Shown here piece by piece: positions 1 to 8,125 of a stretch of 64,000 nucleotides of DNA. This DNA comes from an uncultured Sulfurimonas sp. GTDB lineage: Bacteria > Campylobacterota > Campylobacteria > Campylobacterales > Sulfurimonadaceae. Each line of letters starts with the position of its first letter. Position 1 is the first letter of the stretch. Both the position numbers and the translations under genes were made by a program. Location of the stretch: assembly GCF_963662755.1 (NCBI RefSeq), contig NZ_OY759725.1, positions 558,001 through 622,000 on the forward strand, written 5' to 3'. A model generated the notes under the pieces. It ran no database searches. It saw nothing but the letters and a program-made list of their open reading frames with translations, and was not told where the DNA came from.

Positions 1-383
1 TCCAAAGAGTATCCACAAACATCACATTCACAAAATGGATTGTAGTAATCTTGGCTTGATTCATCTAAAACCTTTGCTAAACAACTAGGACAAAAAGATA
101 GAGCTGGTTTTTCTGTAGAAACCAAAGTCATATCTTCCTCAGGCATTGCATCTACAACATTAACTTCAGTATGACGCAAATAAATAGAGTGTGGTAATTC
201 TAAAGATAATTTATTTGCAAACTCTTCTAATTTATCGCTATCTTCAGATGCTACATATAACTTAATATATCTATCGCTTTTTAAAAGTTTTCCATCAAGG
301 TCTGAATTACTAAGTACTTTTGTTAGTATTTTGTCGTAAATAAATGATGAAGATGAATATTCAAATATAAATTCTAATACCAC
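1..383 (-). CDS. hydE: HydE-like hydrogenase maturation protein with HypF-type zinc-finger motif (partial, 3' end outside window)
   Basis: Partial gene: about 127 N-terminal codons are present and the 3' part lies beyond base 1. It appears to start with GTG at 383, overlapping the hydD stop by 10 bases, with an AGGGG-like ribosome site inside hydD; the first in-frame ATG comes only about 80 codons later. Near the truncated end a CxxC, 18-residue spacer, then CxCxxC pattern (CPSC ... CECDVC, followed by GYS) resembles one zinc finger of HypF, but the N-terminal acylphosphatase domain of HypF is absent. Position directly after hydD matches hydE of the Wolinella/Helicobacter hydABCDE operons, whose product is needed for hydrogenase activity. 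The identity is inferred from gene order plus the zinc-finger pattern; the Kae1-like C-terminal part expected for a HypF relative cannot be seen. Confidence 0.6.
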   Translation of the reverse strand, partial: MVLEFIFEYSSSSFIYDKILTKVLSNSDLDGKLLKSDRYIKLYVASEDSDKLEEFANKLSLELPHSIYLRHTEVNVVDAMPEEDMTLVSTEKPALSFCPSCLAKVLDESSQDYYNPFCECDVCGYSL

Positions 384-928
384 TCTGTACCCCTTAAATA
401 TGATGTTCTAGCCACATCTTGTAAAACAGCTTCAGCATTTTTAAAACTTGTCTGTACATTTAAATCTTTTAAATAATTAATTATAGAATTTTCCATAATT
501 TTGCTTGCATCTAAAACTTCTTGTGTCATGCTAAAAGTTGTATCTTCACCAATTACATATGGAATGACACCAACAATTTTTACAGGAGGCAAATCTCCTA
601 GCATATCTATCATCTGAAGAGTTTGTAGCATCTCAACTTCATGAGCACTACCCTCCCATGTAATATACTCAGGAACAGCATCAAAATCAAAACTATAAAC
701 ATCTCCAACATTTCCATCTGCAACATTAACACAGTCTATCAACAAAACTCTGTCATAGTCTGTTATGATAGGTATTAAAATTTGAGCTAAAGTTCCACCA
801 TCAATTACATCTACTGTATGTTCATCAGATATAAAATTATATTTTTCATCAAGATAGTTAGCTAAATGAACACCTATACCCTCATCACCAAAGAGTACAT
901 TTCCTATACCTAATATTAATATTTTCAA
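374..928 (-). CDS. hydD: [NiFe]-hydrogenase maturation protease HydD (HyaD/HupD family)
   Basis: Endopeptidase that removes the C-terminal tail of the hydrogenase large subunit after nickel insertion. The N-terminus carries the family motif GxGNxLxxDEGxGVH (GIGNVLFGDEGIGVH), and the later Asp (DCVNV) and His (SAHEVEM) match the metal-binding residues of HybD-type proteases. Length of about 184 residues is normal. I prefer TTG at 928 because AGAGG lies 7 bases upstream; the in-frame GTG at 934 would be only one base from that site. It is separated from hydC by 111 bases holding two perfect hairpins and overlaps the next gene. Its expected substrate is HydB, which ends with a 23-residue tail after the last His. 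Confidence 0.9.
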   Translation of the reverse strand: MKILILGIGNVLFGDEGIGVHLANYLDEKYNFISDEHTVDVIDGGTLAQILIPIITDYDRVLLIDCVNVADGNVGDVYSFDFDAVPEYITWEGSAHEVEMLQTLQMIDMLGDLPPVKIVGVIPYVIGEDTTFSMTQEVLDASKIMENSIINYLKDLNVQTSFKNAEAVLQDVARTSYLRGTEWY

Positions 929-960
929 AATCACACCTCTATATATCTCTTGAGTAAGAC

Positions 961-1000
961 TTTGTAAACAATCATTTGTCTCCTAATGATTGTTTACAAA
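961..1000 (-). terminator. Perfect 16-bp hairpin between hydC and hydD
   Basis: Arms 961-976 and 985-1000 are exact inverted repeats (TTTGTAAACAATCATT and its complement) around an 8-base loop. In the coding direction there is no run of U after it, so it is not a classic intrinsic terminator. Its place between structural and maturation genes suggests an attenuator, a processing site or a 3' stabiliser for the hydABC message. Confidence 0.6.
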
Positions 1001-1020
1001 TGCCTTAGCTCTTGTACTAA

Positions 1021-1042
1021 TAAGCAAGAAAAATCTTGCTTA
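1021..1042 (-). terminator. Hairpin directly after the hydC stop
   Basis: Exact 9-bp arms (TAAGCAAGA, 1021-1029; TCTTGCTTA, 1034-1042) around a 4-base loop begin 3 bases after the hydC stop codon. It sits next to the longer hairpin at 961-1000. Only a short U-rich tail follows, so partial termination or message stabilisation is more likely than full termination. Confidence 0.55.
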
Positions 1043-1045
1043 TAG

Positions 1046-1735
1046 TTAATGTTTTTTATTCCATTTCATACCGCTAAAGATAGCATCCATGCTACCCTCT
1101 TTACCAAATACAGAATTAAATATAGCCATATAAACATGGACTACAACAAATAGCATCACACCCCAAGTTAATATATGATGAACACTGCGAGCTACAGCAA
1201 GTCCGCCTATCATAACTTCTATACTTTTCATAGGAGCATAAAGAAAGCCTCCTAGTCCTTGATGGTAATCATGAACATACAAAATAAGACCTGTAATAAT
1301 AAGTCCAAATAACATAAGATATAGTGCTGCATAAGCTACAAACTGAACTGGATTATAAACTCCACTTAGCTTAGGATGCTTACTCATAAGCATATAATAC
1401 CCTATTTGTTTTATCCAAATTTTTGGATTAAACACATCTTTAAATGCTGATCGCTCTATAGTACATCTTTTTGTAAACAAAAATAGATAACTTTTAAAGA
1501 CCACAGCAGATATTAGAAGAAATCCAAAAATAATATGCCAACTTCTAATCAAAGCTTGCAAAAAATTTGTCGGTTGAGCACTTACTTCTGGTGTTATAAA
1601 AGGAACAGCTATATAAAATCCCGTTACTGTTAAGACAACGATAGAAACCGCTCTTATCCAGTGTTGCCATCTATAAGATGGTGAAAATTCCATATGTTGC
1701 TCTATTTCTATCTTTTTATGAGCTTGAGTATTCAT
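1046..1735 (-). CDS. hydC: Ni/Fe-hydrogenase cytochrome b subunit HydC
   Basis: Membrane diheme cytochrome b of the periplasmic uptake hydrogenase; it takes electrons from HydA and reduces the quinone pool. The 229-residue protein has four clear hydrophobic segments (roughly 27-45, 65-87, 128-152 and 182-205). His residues in or near them (for example H25, H67 and the HH of SVHHILTW, plus VVHVYM) fit heme and quinone binding in HyaC/HydC proteins. It lies 11 bases after hydB in a hydABC operon. Start at 1735 with a GGAG ribosome site. Family and role are secure; which His bind heme is inferred from the family. Confidence 0.93.
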   Translation of the reverse strand: MNTQAHKKIEIEQHMEFSPSYRWQHWIRAVSIVVLTVTGFYIAVPFITPEVSAQPTNFLQALIRSWHIIFGFLLISAVVFKSYLFLFTKRCTIERSAFKDVFNPKIWIKQIGYYMLMSKHPKLSGVYNPVQFVAYAALYLMLFGLIITGLILYVHDYHQGLGGFLYAPMKSIEVMIGGLAVARSVHHILTWGVMLFVVVHVYMAIFNSVFGKEGSMDAIFSGMKWNKKH

Positions 1736-1746
1736 AACTTCTCCTT

Positions 1747-3480
1747 TTAAACGCTACATCCACCATAAAGAGGATCCAATTTATACTCACTTAGTTTATT
1801 GCCTTTTGTATCCATAACATGAACCGCACAAGCGATACAAGGATCATAAGAGTGAATAATTCTAATTATTTCTAAAGGTTGTGCTAAGTTTTCAATTTTA
1901 AGACCAACTAAATCAGCTTCATAAGGTCCTTTTTGACCTTTAGCATCCATAGGTCCTGCATTCCAAGTAGATGGAACAACAGCTTGATAATTCTCAACAA
2001 CACCATTTTTAATTCTAATCCAATGACTTAACATTCCACGAGGAACATCACCCATACCTCTACCTTTATACTCTTTGTTTTTATCAATAGTATAAGTAGC
2101 ACAAGTTTCTTGATCAACTTTTAAATTTTCTATAAGATTGTTAAATGCAACCATTGCATTATCTGCAATCAATTTAGCTTGTAACATTCTTGCTGCTGTT
2201 CTACCTAGCGTAGTAAATAGTGCAGCTGCAGGAAGACCTGTAGTTGCTAAGAAATCACCCACAACTTTTTTTACTTTTGGATTGCCTTTTGCAAAACCAA
2301 CTACCAAACATGCTAAAGGTCCAACTTCCATTGGTTTACCATCATATCTAGGTGATTTAATCCAAGAATATTTTTCTTTTTCATTAATCATTTTAGAGTG
2401 AATCATTTTGCCATCTGGTCCAACTGTATCACCATCTACAAATCCTGTATAGTTAGGATTAGTTTCACCATCATAAGGATGAAGTGCGTTGTCATTTTGA
2501 TACCATGCATGAGTAGCTTCTTCTGTGATTAGACTTTCATCAATTTCAAAGACTTTACTTAAGTCTCCATCCATTACTATACCACTCTCAAACAGTCTCT
2601 CACCACGACCTACTATAAAATCTTCAAAAGCCAAAAAGTTTTTAACACCAATTGGTTTAACAACTGAGCCTTCTGTTTTATACATTTCAGCTGCCATAAC
2701 GATATCTGGATAGTAAGCATTGTTAATAAAATCAGCCATTGCTTTAAACTTAGTCATATATTCACCCATTTTTGCAGGGTTTAAAATATCCATAACACAA
2801 GTTACTCCACCAACAGTAAGACTTTGCGGATGCGGATTTTTACCACCAAAAATAGCTAAAAGTTGTGCAGCAATTCTTTGCATCTCTAATGCTTTTAAGT
2901 AGTGAGAAAGTGCTATAAGATTTTGTTCTGGTGTTAGCTTATAAGTTCCATGTCCCCAATATGCATTAGCGAATGGTCCAAGTCCTTGAGGATTTTTAGC
3001 AAACTTAGCGATTTTTTCTTGAGCCTTTTTAAGGTCATTTTCACCAGTAGCTATAGGATTATCACTATATTTAAAAGCCAATTTACTTGCTTTTGCAGGG
3101 TCTGCACTAAGTGCAGATACTATATCAACCCAGTCAACACCATGTAAATGATAAAAGTGAACAACATGGTCATGCATAAATAGTGCAGCATTCATTAATG
3201 ATCTGACTAACTCTGCATTATATGGTATTTTTATTCCAAGTGCATCTTCAACTGCCATTGTACTTTTTAGATAGTGAGAATATGTACAAACTCCACAAAT
3301 TCTCTGCATCATAAGTGGTACATTTCTAGGGTCTCTTCCCTTAGCGATTACTTCTAAGCCTCTCCATAAAGTTGAAGATACAAAGGCATCTTGAACAATT
3401 CCATCATCGCCCACAATAACCTCAGCTCTTAAGTGTCCTTCTATTCTTGTGATAGGATCTACTATTACTCTTTTTGACAT
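1747..3480 (-). CDS. hydB: [NiFe]-hydrogenase large subunit HydB (group 1, periplasmic uptake)
   Basis: Catalytic subunit that oxidises H2 at the NiFe(CN)2CO centre. The four nickel-binding cysteines are visible as RICGVC (C62, C65) and DPCIACAVH (C548, C551). A 23-residue tail follows the final His (H554), the normal signal for endoproteolytic maturation, presumably by HydD. Length of 577 residues is typical of Campylobacterota/Desulfovibrio-type group 1b enzymes. It has no export signal of its own and would cross the membrane with HydA by the Tat route. It starts 15 bases after hydA. The group assignment (1b) comes from recall of the family, not from a tree. Confidence 0.95.
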   Translation of the reverse strand: MSKRVIVDPITRIEGHLRAEVIVGDDGIVQDAFVSSTLWRGLEVIAKGRDPRNVPLMMQRICGVCTYSHYLKSTMAVEDALGIKIPYNAELVRSLMNAALFMHDHVVHFYHLHGVDWVDIVSALSADPAKASKLAFKYSDNPIATGENDLKKAQEKIAKFAKNPQGLGPFANAYWGHGTYKLTPEQNLIALSHYLKALEMQRIAAQLLAIFGGKNPHPQSLTVGGVTCVMDILNPAKMGEYMTKFKAMADFINNAYYPDIVMAAEMYKTEGSVVKPIGVKNFLAFEDFIVGRGERLFESGIVMDGDLSKVFEIDESLITEEATHAWYQNDNALHPYDGETNPNYTGFVDGDTVGPDGKMIHSKMINEKEKYSWIKSPRYDGKPMEVGPLACLVVGFAKGNPKVKKVVGDFLATTGLPAAALFTTLGRTAARMLQAKLIADNAMVAFNNLIENLKVDQETCATYTIDKNKEYKGRGMGDVPRGMLSHWIRIKNGVVENYQAVVPSTWNAGPMDAKGQKGPYEADLVGLKIENLAQPLEIIRIIHSYDPCIACAVHVMDTKGNKLSEYKLDPLYGGCSV

Positions 3481-3495
3481 ACTAAACTCCTTAGC

Positions 3496-4647
3496 TTATT
3501 CTTTTGGTTTTTTTACGGCTGATATAGCTGCGTGTGCTGCGATTCCTACTGCTGTAACAGTAAGTAGTCCTAAACCAATTTTGTCTGCCGTTGCATCTGA
3601 ACCCAATCCACCAAATGTTGTATGATAAAGTCTATCTGCAAGAGGTTCGTGAAGAATACCCATAGTATCCCAAAAATCTGGCTCACTACATCCCATACAA
3701 CCATGTCCTGCTTGAACTGGCCAAGATGTACCTTCATTAAACTTTTGTCTAGAACAGTTGTTAAATGTATATGGACCCTTACAGCCTACTTTATATAGAC
3801 AGTAACCATTTTTAGCACCCTCATCACCAAATTGCTCTACAAACTCACCTGCATCAAAATGACCACGTCTTTCACACATATCGTGAATTCTAAGCCCATA
3901 AGCCCATTTAGGTCTATTGTAAGCATCTAAAGCTGGAAGTGTTCCATAAAGTAAGAAGTGCAATAGTGTTCCAACAATATTACTCTCACTTGGAGGACAA
4001 CCTGGAACATTGATAACTGGTTTGCTTGTAACCTTACTAAGTGAAGTTGCATTTGTAGGATTTGGAGCTGCAGCTTGAACACCACCAAATGAAGAACAAG
4101 TACCTATAGCAAAGATTGCAGCAGCGTGTTCAGATGCATCTATAGCACTCTGCTCACCTGTTTTACCATGTCCGCCAATTGTAAGAAAATAACTACTATC
4201 ACCATGAGGAATACCACCCTCAACCATCAAAACATATCTTCCCTTATATTTTTCAATAGCATTTTCAAGATTTTGTTCTGCTTGCCAACCAGCTGCAGAC
4301 ATTATCGTCTCTTGGTATTCTAAAGATATATGATCAAAAATCAAACTATCAATACTTGGACTTGCTGATCTTAGTAATGATTCAGTACAGCCCGTACACT
4401 CTGCCATGTGTAACCAAACAACAGGAAGTCTATCTGCAACTTCTGCCGCCTTTGCAACGAGAGGTGTAAAATTTGAAGGAAGTGCCAACATAGCAGTAAC
4501 ACCAGCTGCCCATGTCATAAAATCTCTTCTCGTAAAACCATTCTCTTCAATCAATGTAGGAATTGATTTTTGATCATCTAGTTTGGGTAACTTTGATAAC
4601 TCATCTATTCTAGCTGACAATTTTTTATATAGAGTGTCATTCACCAT
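3496..4647 (-). CDS. hydA: [NiFe]-hydrogenase small subunit HydA (Tat-exported)
   Basis: Iron-sulfur subunit that passes electrons from HydB to HydC. Near residue 39 there is a twin-arginine motif (TRRDFMTW) followed by a hydrophobic stretch, so the complex is exported folded. The proximal-cluster motif ECTGCTES, GTCSSFGG and PGCPP and the C-terminal cysteine sets (SEPDF region) are present. A C-terminal hydrophobic helix (LGLLTVTAVGIAAHAAISAV) anchors it in the membrane, as in HyaA/HydA. Length of 383 residues is normal. It is the first gene of hydABC, with a strong AAGGAG site 8 bases before ATG 4647, and is preceded by a candidate promoter and inverted repeat at 4682-4709. Confidence 0.95.
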   Translation of the reverse strand: MVNDTLYKKLSARIDELSKLPKLDDQKSIPTLIEENGFTRRDFMTWAAGVTAMLALPSNFTPLVAKAAEVADRLPVVWLHMAECTGCTESLLRSASPSIDSLIFDHISLEYQETIMSAAGWQAEQNLENAIEKYKGRYVLMVEGGIPHGDSSYFLTIGGHGKTGEQSAIDASEHAAAIFAIGTCSSFGGVQAAAPNPTNATSLSKVTSKPVINVPGCPPSESNIVGTLLHFLLYGTLPALDAYNRPKWAYGLRIHDMCERRGHFDAGEFVEQFGDEGAKNGYCLYKVGCKGPYTFNNCSRQKFNEGTSWPVQAGHGCMGCSEPDFWDTMGILHEPLADRLYHTTFGGLGSDATADKIGLGLLTVTAVGIAAHAAISAVKKPKE

Positions 4648-4681
4648 AATTTACTCCTTTTGCATATTCTTATCCATAAAA

Positions 4682-4709
4682 TGAATAATCATTCAGTAGA
4701 AAGTTTATA
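4682..4709 (-). promoter_or_regulatory. Candidate hydABC promoter -10 and overlapping operator-like inverted repeat
   Basis: On the minus strand a TATAAA -10-like hexamer (4704-4709) is followed, about where transcription would start, by the inverted repeat TGAAT-N4-ATTCA (4682-4695). The hydA start is 35 bases further on. The arrangement suggests a repressor site over the start point. The regulator is unknown; the TetR protein encoded at 6921-7508 is one candidate. Confidence 0.4.
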
Positions 4710-4782
4710 TAAATACAACTTATGTAATGCTGAAAATTAAGTTTTCGATAAGAAACAAATTAAAAACAGATATTGTTAAAAA

Positions 4783-6045
4783 TTAATGGGTGGTACAAAC
4801 AGAGCAAACATCAAATGTTTTAAAAACTAACTCAGCAGTTTTTACATTTTCTAAACCTACCATAGCTTTTTGTGAAACTCCAAGATTTTCTTTTGTACCA
4901 TTTGATAAGTTCCATTGCGTTGGCGTTATAATTTCATAATTTTTAATAATGCCATTTTCCAAATCAACTTTATGAATCAATGAACCTCTTGCCGCTTCAA
5001 CAGCACTAACTCCAGAAGCAGTCATTTTACTAATATCAATAGAAGGTTTTATATATGATGCTTGACTTAAGTCCAATTGTTCTAGCAACTCTTTTGAGTG
5101 GTTTAATAGTTGTGGTATCTCACATACTCTAGCGATAACTCTACTAAACATATTGTCTGCATATTTTCTATGCGCATCTTTAACTAAAGGCGTTTTCTTT
5201 ACCATAGCACGAGCCAAAGGACCCACTTCATAATACTTTTCTTTATACATCACATTTTTTGCTAAGGAGTTTTGATTTGTCTGCTCTTTTACATAATCAA
5301 AAGAGAGATTATAAGTAGCCACAGTCTTATGAGACTTGCCTTTTTTAAAGTAAGAGTTTTCACCAAAGGCTATAAATCTATCATAACTTTTTCCATATTG
5401 AATATATTTTTTCTTTTTTATCTCTTTTAAAATATCTGGTAAGTCGCCATCTTTTTTGATAATCTTATCTATACTGTTACATAACAAAAACTCTTTTGTA
5501 TCTGACTTTACAACATTTGTCATAAAAAATTTCATGGTCTCATCTATAAAATGTTTTATCTTTATAAGATCTATTTCAGTTATATCACAAACAACTCCAC
5601 CAACTATAGCATAAGAAGTATGAGGATATTGTCCACCAAAAGTTGCAATAGCTTTAGCCATAAGTTGAGTAGGAGATGTCGCCTTTAATATCTCTTGTTT
5701 TTTTCCAAGAAGTGGTCGCAAGCTAAGGTAAAACCATTTAAAATGATTTTGTATAAGCTCAAAGTTAAGAGTTAACTCTCTTATAATTTTAGCTTTTTGA
5801 GAGATTTTTATATCTTTATAGCAATCTTCAAGTGCTTCAACAGTAGCTATAAGATGCGCATGTCCACAGATGCCACAGACTCTTGGATTTATTATTAGTG
5901 CATCTTGAGCAGGTTTTCCTCTTAGTATATTTTCAATATTTCTTGTTGTTGAAAACTTTATATCAACAAAATCTATCTTTTTATCTTTAAAACTAAAGTT
6001 TAGTTTTGCTTCACCTTCTATTTTTTCTATTAACTTAATCATCAA
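4783..6045 (-). CDS. hupL: Compact cytoplasmic [NiFe]-hydrogenase large subunit (group 2-like), no C-terminal processing tail
   Basis: Second hydrogenase large subunit. It has RVCGICGHAH (C57, C60) and CSVCTTH (C414, C417), so all four nickel ligands are present, plus the AARGSLIH and TPTQWN elements of the family. The protein ends exactly at the last His: the stop codon follows directly, so there is no peptide for a maturation protease to remove. That is also known for H2-sensing HupV/HoxC subunits. At 420 residues it is shorter than the 480-530 usual for group 2. It overlaps hupS by 11 bases. Campylobacterota group 2d-like enzymes have been proposed to supply low-potential electrons for the reductive TCA cycle; sensing is the alternative. 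Neither role can be proven from sequence. Confidence 0.85.
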   Translation of the reverse strand: MMIKLIEKIEGEAKLNFSFKDKKIDFVDIKFSTTRNIENILRGKPAQDALIINPRVCGICGHAHLIATVEALEDCYKDIKISQKAKIIRELTLNFELIQNHFKWFYLSLRPLLGKKQEILKATSPTQLMAKAIATFGGQYPHTSYAIVGGVVCDITEIDLIKIKHFIDETMKFFMTNVVKSDTKEFLLCNSIDKIIKKDGDLPDILKEIKKKKYIQYGKSYDRFIAFGENSYFKKGKSHKTVATYNLSFDYVKEQTNQNSLAKNVMYKEKYYEVGPLARAMVKKTPLVKDAHRKYADNMFSRVIARVCEIPQLLNHSKELLEQLDLSQASYIKPSIDISKMTASGVSAVEAARGSLIHKVDLENGIIKNYEIITPTQWNLSNGTKENLGVSQKAMVGLENVKTAELVFKTFDVCSVCTTH

Positions 6046-6916
6046 ACAACTTCTTTTGCAATCTCTCTATGGAAAATGCTTTTGTAACTCCAGCCAAAGT
6101 TAGATATGTTCTTTTACCCACTCCAACTGGTAAATCTTGAGGAATTCCCATATTTTTCTTTGTGCTAAATAGATTCTGTTTTGGAAATGAAGGTTCCGTA
6201 CAACCAACACAAGGCATCCCTGCCCTAGTTTTAGAGTTGACTTCATTCCAAAGAATTTTATTACAACTTCCATGAGTATATGGAGCTTGGCATCCATGAT
6301 CGTAAAACATACAACCCTCTAGTTCACCAAAATTATGATTATCTACTTTATATTCAAAGTATTCATTTCTTGTACAGCCATTGTGAACGGTATAGGCATA
6401 AAATTCTTTAGGTCTTAAAAAATTATCAAGTTGCAAAGCAACACTTTTTTTAATAGCATAGAGTGTATTTACCAGAGTCTCTGGCTGAATAGGACATCCA
6501 GAGAGGGATATAGTTTTTTCAAGTAAGAAGTTAAAATTATCTACTTTTTTATCTTTATTAAAATGTAAACCTGTAGTATTTTCATACCCACTCTCTCTAA
6601 AGATTCCACCAAAAGTAGAACAAGTTCCAACTGTTATGATTTTACTTACTAACTTTGAGTATCTTTTTATTATCTCAACAATAGATACTTCTGCTCTTTT
6701 AAACTCAGCAGATATTGAACCTTCTATAAGAAGAACATCACAAGAAATATCTTGTGAAACAATCTCTTCAAGAGAGTATGTTGAGTCAATAACTGGATGA
6801 TAAATAAATTCAAAATCTTCTAAAAATTGTTCCATATATGGATAATTTAAAAAAGAGTGAGTATTGCCATTGCAAGCAATAGCACTCAGCCATAGAACTC
6901 TCATCTTTTTTGTCAT
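6035..6916 (-). CDS. hupS: Cytoplasmic [NiFe]-hydrogenase small subunit (group 2-like)
   Basis: Iron-sulfur partner of HupL. The protein starts directly with the flavodoxin-like strand VLWLSAIAC and has no Tat signal or C-terminal anchor, so it should stay in the cytoplasm. The proximal motif reads ACNGNTHS: C15 is kept but position 18 is Asn where HydA has Cys, as in cyanobacterial HupS-type subunits. GTCSTFGG and SGCPIQPE supply further proximal ligands. The C-terminal half holds the His/Cys sets HNGCTRNEYF, EGCMFYDHGC, GSC and MPCVGCTEPSFP for the medial and distal clusters. It begins 4 bases after the tetR stop and overlaps hupL, so tetR-hupS-hupL look co-transcribed. Confidence 0.87.
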   Translation of the reverse strand: MTKKMRVLWLSAIACNGNTHSFLNYPYMEQFLEDFEFIYHPVIDSTYSLEEIVSQDISCDVLLIEGSISAEFKRAEVSIVEIIKRYSKLVSKIITVGTCSTFGGIFRESGYENTTGLHFNKDKKVDNFNFLLEKTISLSGCPIQPETLVNTLYAIKKSVALQLDNFLRPKEFYAYTVHNGCTRNEYFEYKVDNHNFGELEGCMFYDHGCQAPYTHGSCNKILWNEVNSKTRAGMPCVGCTEPSFPKQNLFSTKKNMGIPQDLPVGVGKRTYLTLAGVTKAFSIERLQKKLFDD

Positions 6917-6920
6917 ACTC

Positions 6921-7508
6921 TTATGCTTTTAGTGCTTTATAAATGTTAAAAGAGATATCATCTATATAATCATCTAGCTCTTTAGGTAAAATATTTTCAC
7001 CTTTTAAAAAGACCATTCCACCAAGATAACCCATAAAAAGTCCAAAAGCACTAAAAAAATCTTGATCTCTCAAGTCTCCACACTTTACACCTTCTTCAAA
7101 ATAAATCATAATCTCCGTAACAAACTCATTTACACAAATCATACCCTCGCATCCATCTTTAAAAACTTCACGAGTTGAGAGATATATTCTTAAAAAGTAG
7201 TCTATCATCTCAGGTTTTTTTTGAGCTATTTCAAAATAGACTTCTATTATTTTTCTTGTTTTTTCTTCAGTAGAGATATCTTGTTCATTTACTTCTCTTA
7301 GTCTTTGTCCTAAGTATCCTGATATATATTTTATAATCTCTTTTGCAAGTATATCTTTGGATTTAAAATAATTGTACATATTGCCAGCACTCATTTTAAG
7401 TGCACTAGCTATATCAGGGATGGTAGTATTGTAAAAACCTTTTAAAGAAAAAAGTTCCAGCGCACCTTGCATTATCTGTTCTTTTTTTTGCTCTTTTTTA
7501 CTTAACAC
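6921..7508 (-). CDS. TetR/AcrR-family transcriptional regulator upstream of hupSL
   Basis: 195 residues with an N-terminal TetR helix-turn-helix (about 8-55, including IPDIASALKMSAGNMYNYFKSK) and a helical ligand/dimer domain. The start is GTG at 7508, with AAGGAG 8 bases upstream. It is the first gene of an apparent tetR-hupS-hupL operon. A TATAAT -10 and a 14-bp palindrome lie just upstream (7536-7557), suggesting autoregulation. The ligand is unknown. Control of the hydrogenases is inferred only from position. Confidence 0.85.
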   Translation of the reverse strand: MLSKKEQKKEQIMQGALELFSLKGFYNTTIPDIASALKMSAGNMYNYFKSKDILAKEIIKYISGYLGQRLREVNEQDISTEEKTRKIIEVYFEIAQKKPEMIDYFLRIYLSTREVFKDGCEGMICVNEFVTEIMIYFEEGVKCGDLRDQDFFSAFGLFMGYLGGMVFLKGENILPKELDDYIDDISFNIYKALKA

Positions 7509-7535
7509 TATAGCATCTCCTTACATTCTTAAGAA

Positions 7536-7557
7536 ATTATACTATAAATGCATTTAT
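7536..7557 (-). promoter_or_regulatory. tetR-hupSL promoter with palindromic operator candidate
   Basis: A TATAAT hexamer on the minus strand (7536-7541) lies about 28 bases before the GTG start at 7508. The perfect palindrome ATAAATGCATTTAT (7544-7557) sits immediately upstream of the -10, in the spacer where a bound repressor would block polymerase. It differs in sequence from the inverted repeat before hydA. Confidence 0.45.
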
Positions 7558-7569
7558 TCTATACTATTC

Positions 7570-8109
7570 TTATTTGTATTGACTTTGCGGATTACTATAA
7601 TGTTTCATGATGGCATCTAGCATGATATGATTTGAGTTTTTTTTATACTCTATGGTGCATCTATCTAGTTCACTTAACGCTACTTGAACAAAATCATAAA
7701 ATTTTGATTGCATCTCGTCTGTTAAGCCGATATTTACACTATATATATCTTTTGGAATTATTCCTACAATATTTACCTCAGCCATTTTATCTTGCAAAGA
7801 GCAAATCTCTAGCATCTCTATTATTTCAACTTCATGAGCAGTCTGTTTATAACTTCCAAGTCCAAGCAATTCTTGTGATGGAAGATTGTATATAGAACCA
7901 ATTTCATCATTCATTGTTATAGTATCAAGAATAATTACCTTATCGTAATCTTGATAATACTGCATAAGCTCAAAACCTAAAACTCCACCATCAACGAGTA
8001 TAACATCATCACTAAAAGTAAAGTTTTGTTCAATATATTTTGAAGCATAAACGCCTATGCCTTCATCTTTATATATAATGTTTCCAGTGCCTATAATTGC
8101 TACTTTCAT
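7570..8109 (-). CDS. Second hydrogenase maturation protease-like protein (HyaD/HupD family)
   Basis: Protease of the same family as HydD: MKVAIIGTGNIIYKDEGIG at the start and TAHEVEIIEML around the conserved His. I place the start at ATG 8109, where the motif begins and AAAGGA lies upstream; a longer reading frame to 8172 would add about 21 unlikely residues inside the kinase gene. It lies between the ArsS-like kinase gene and the tetR-hupSL operon, so it was probably recruited for the second hydrogenase. However, HupL here has no tail to cleave. It may process another large subunit, share work with HydD, or act as a chaperone. Confidence 0.85.
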   Translation of the reverse strand: MKVAIIGTGNIIYKDEGIGVYASKYIEQNFTFSDDVILVDGGVLGFELMQYYQDYDKVIILDTITMNDEIGSIYNLPSQELLGLGSYKQTAHEVEIIEMLEICSLQDKMAEVNIVGIIPKDIYSVNIGLTDEMQSKFYDFVQVALSELDRCTIEYKKNSNHIMLDAIMKHYSNPQSQYK

Positions 8110-8125
8110 CAAGGTCCTTTTGTCT

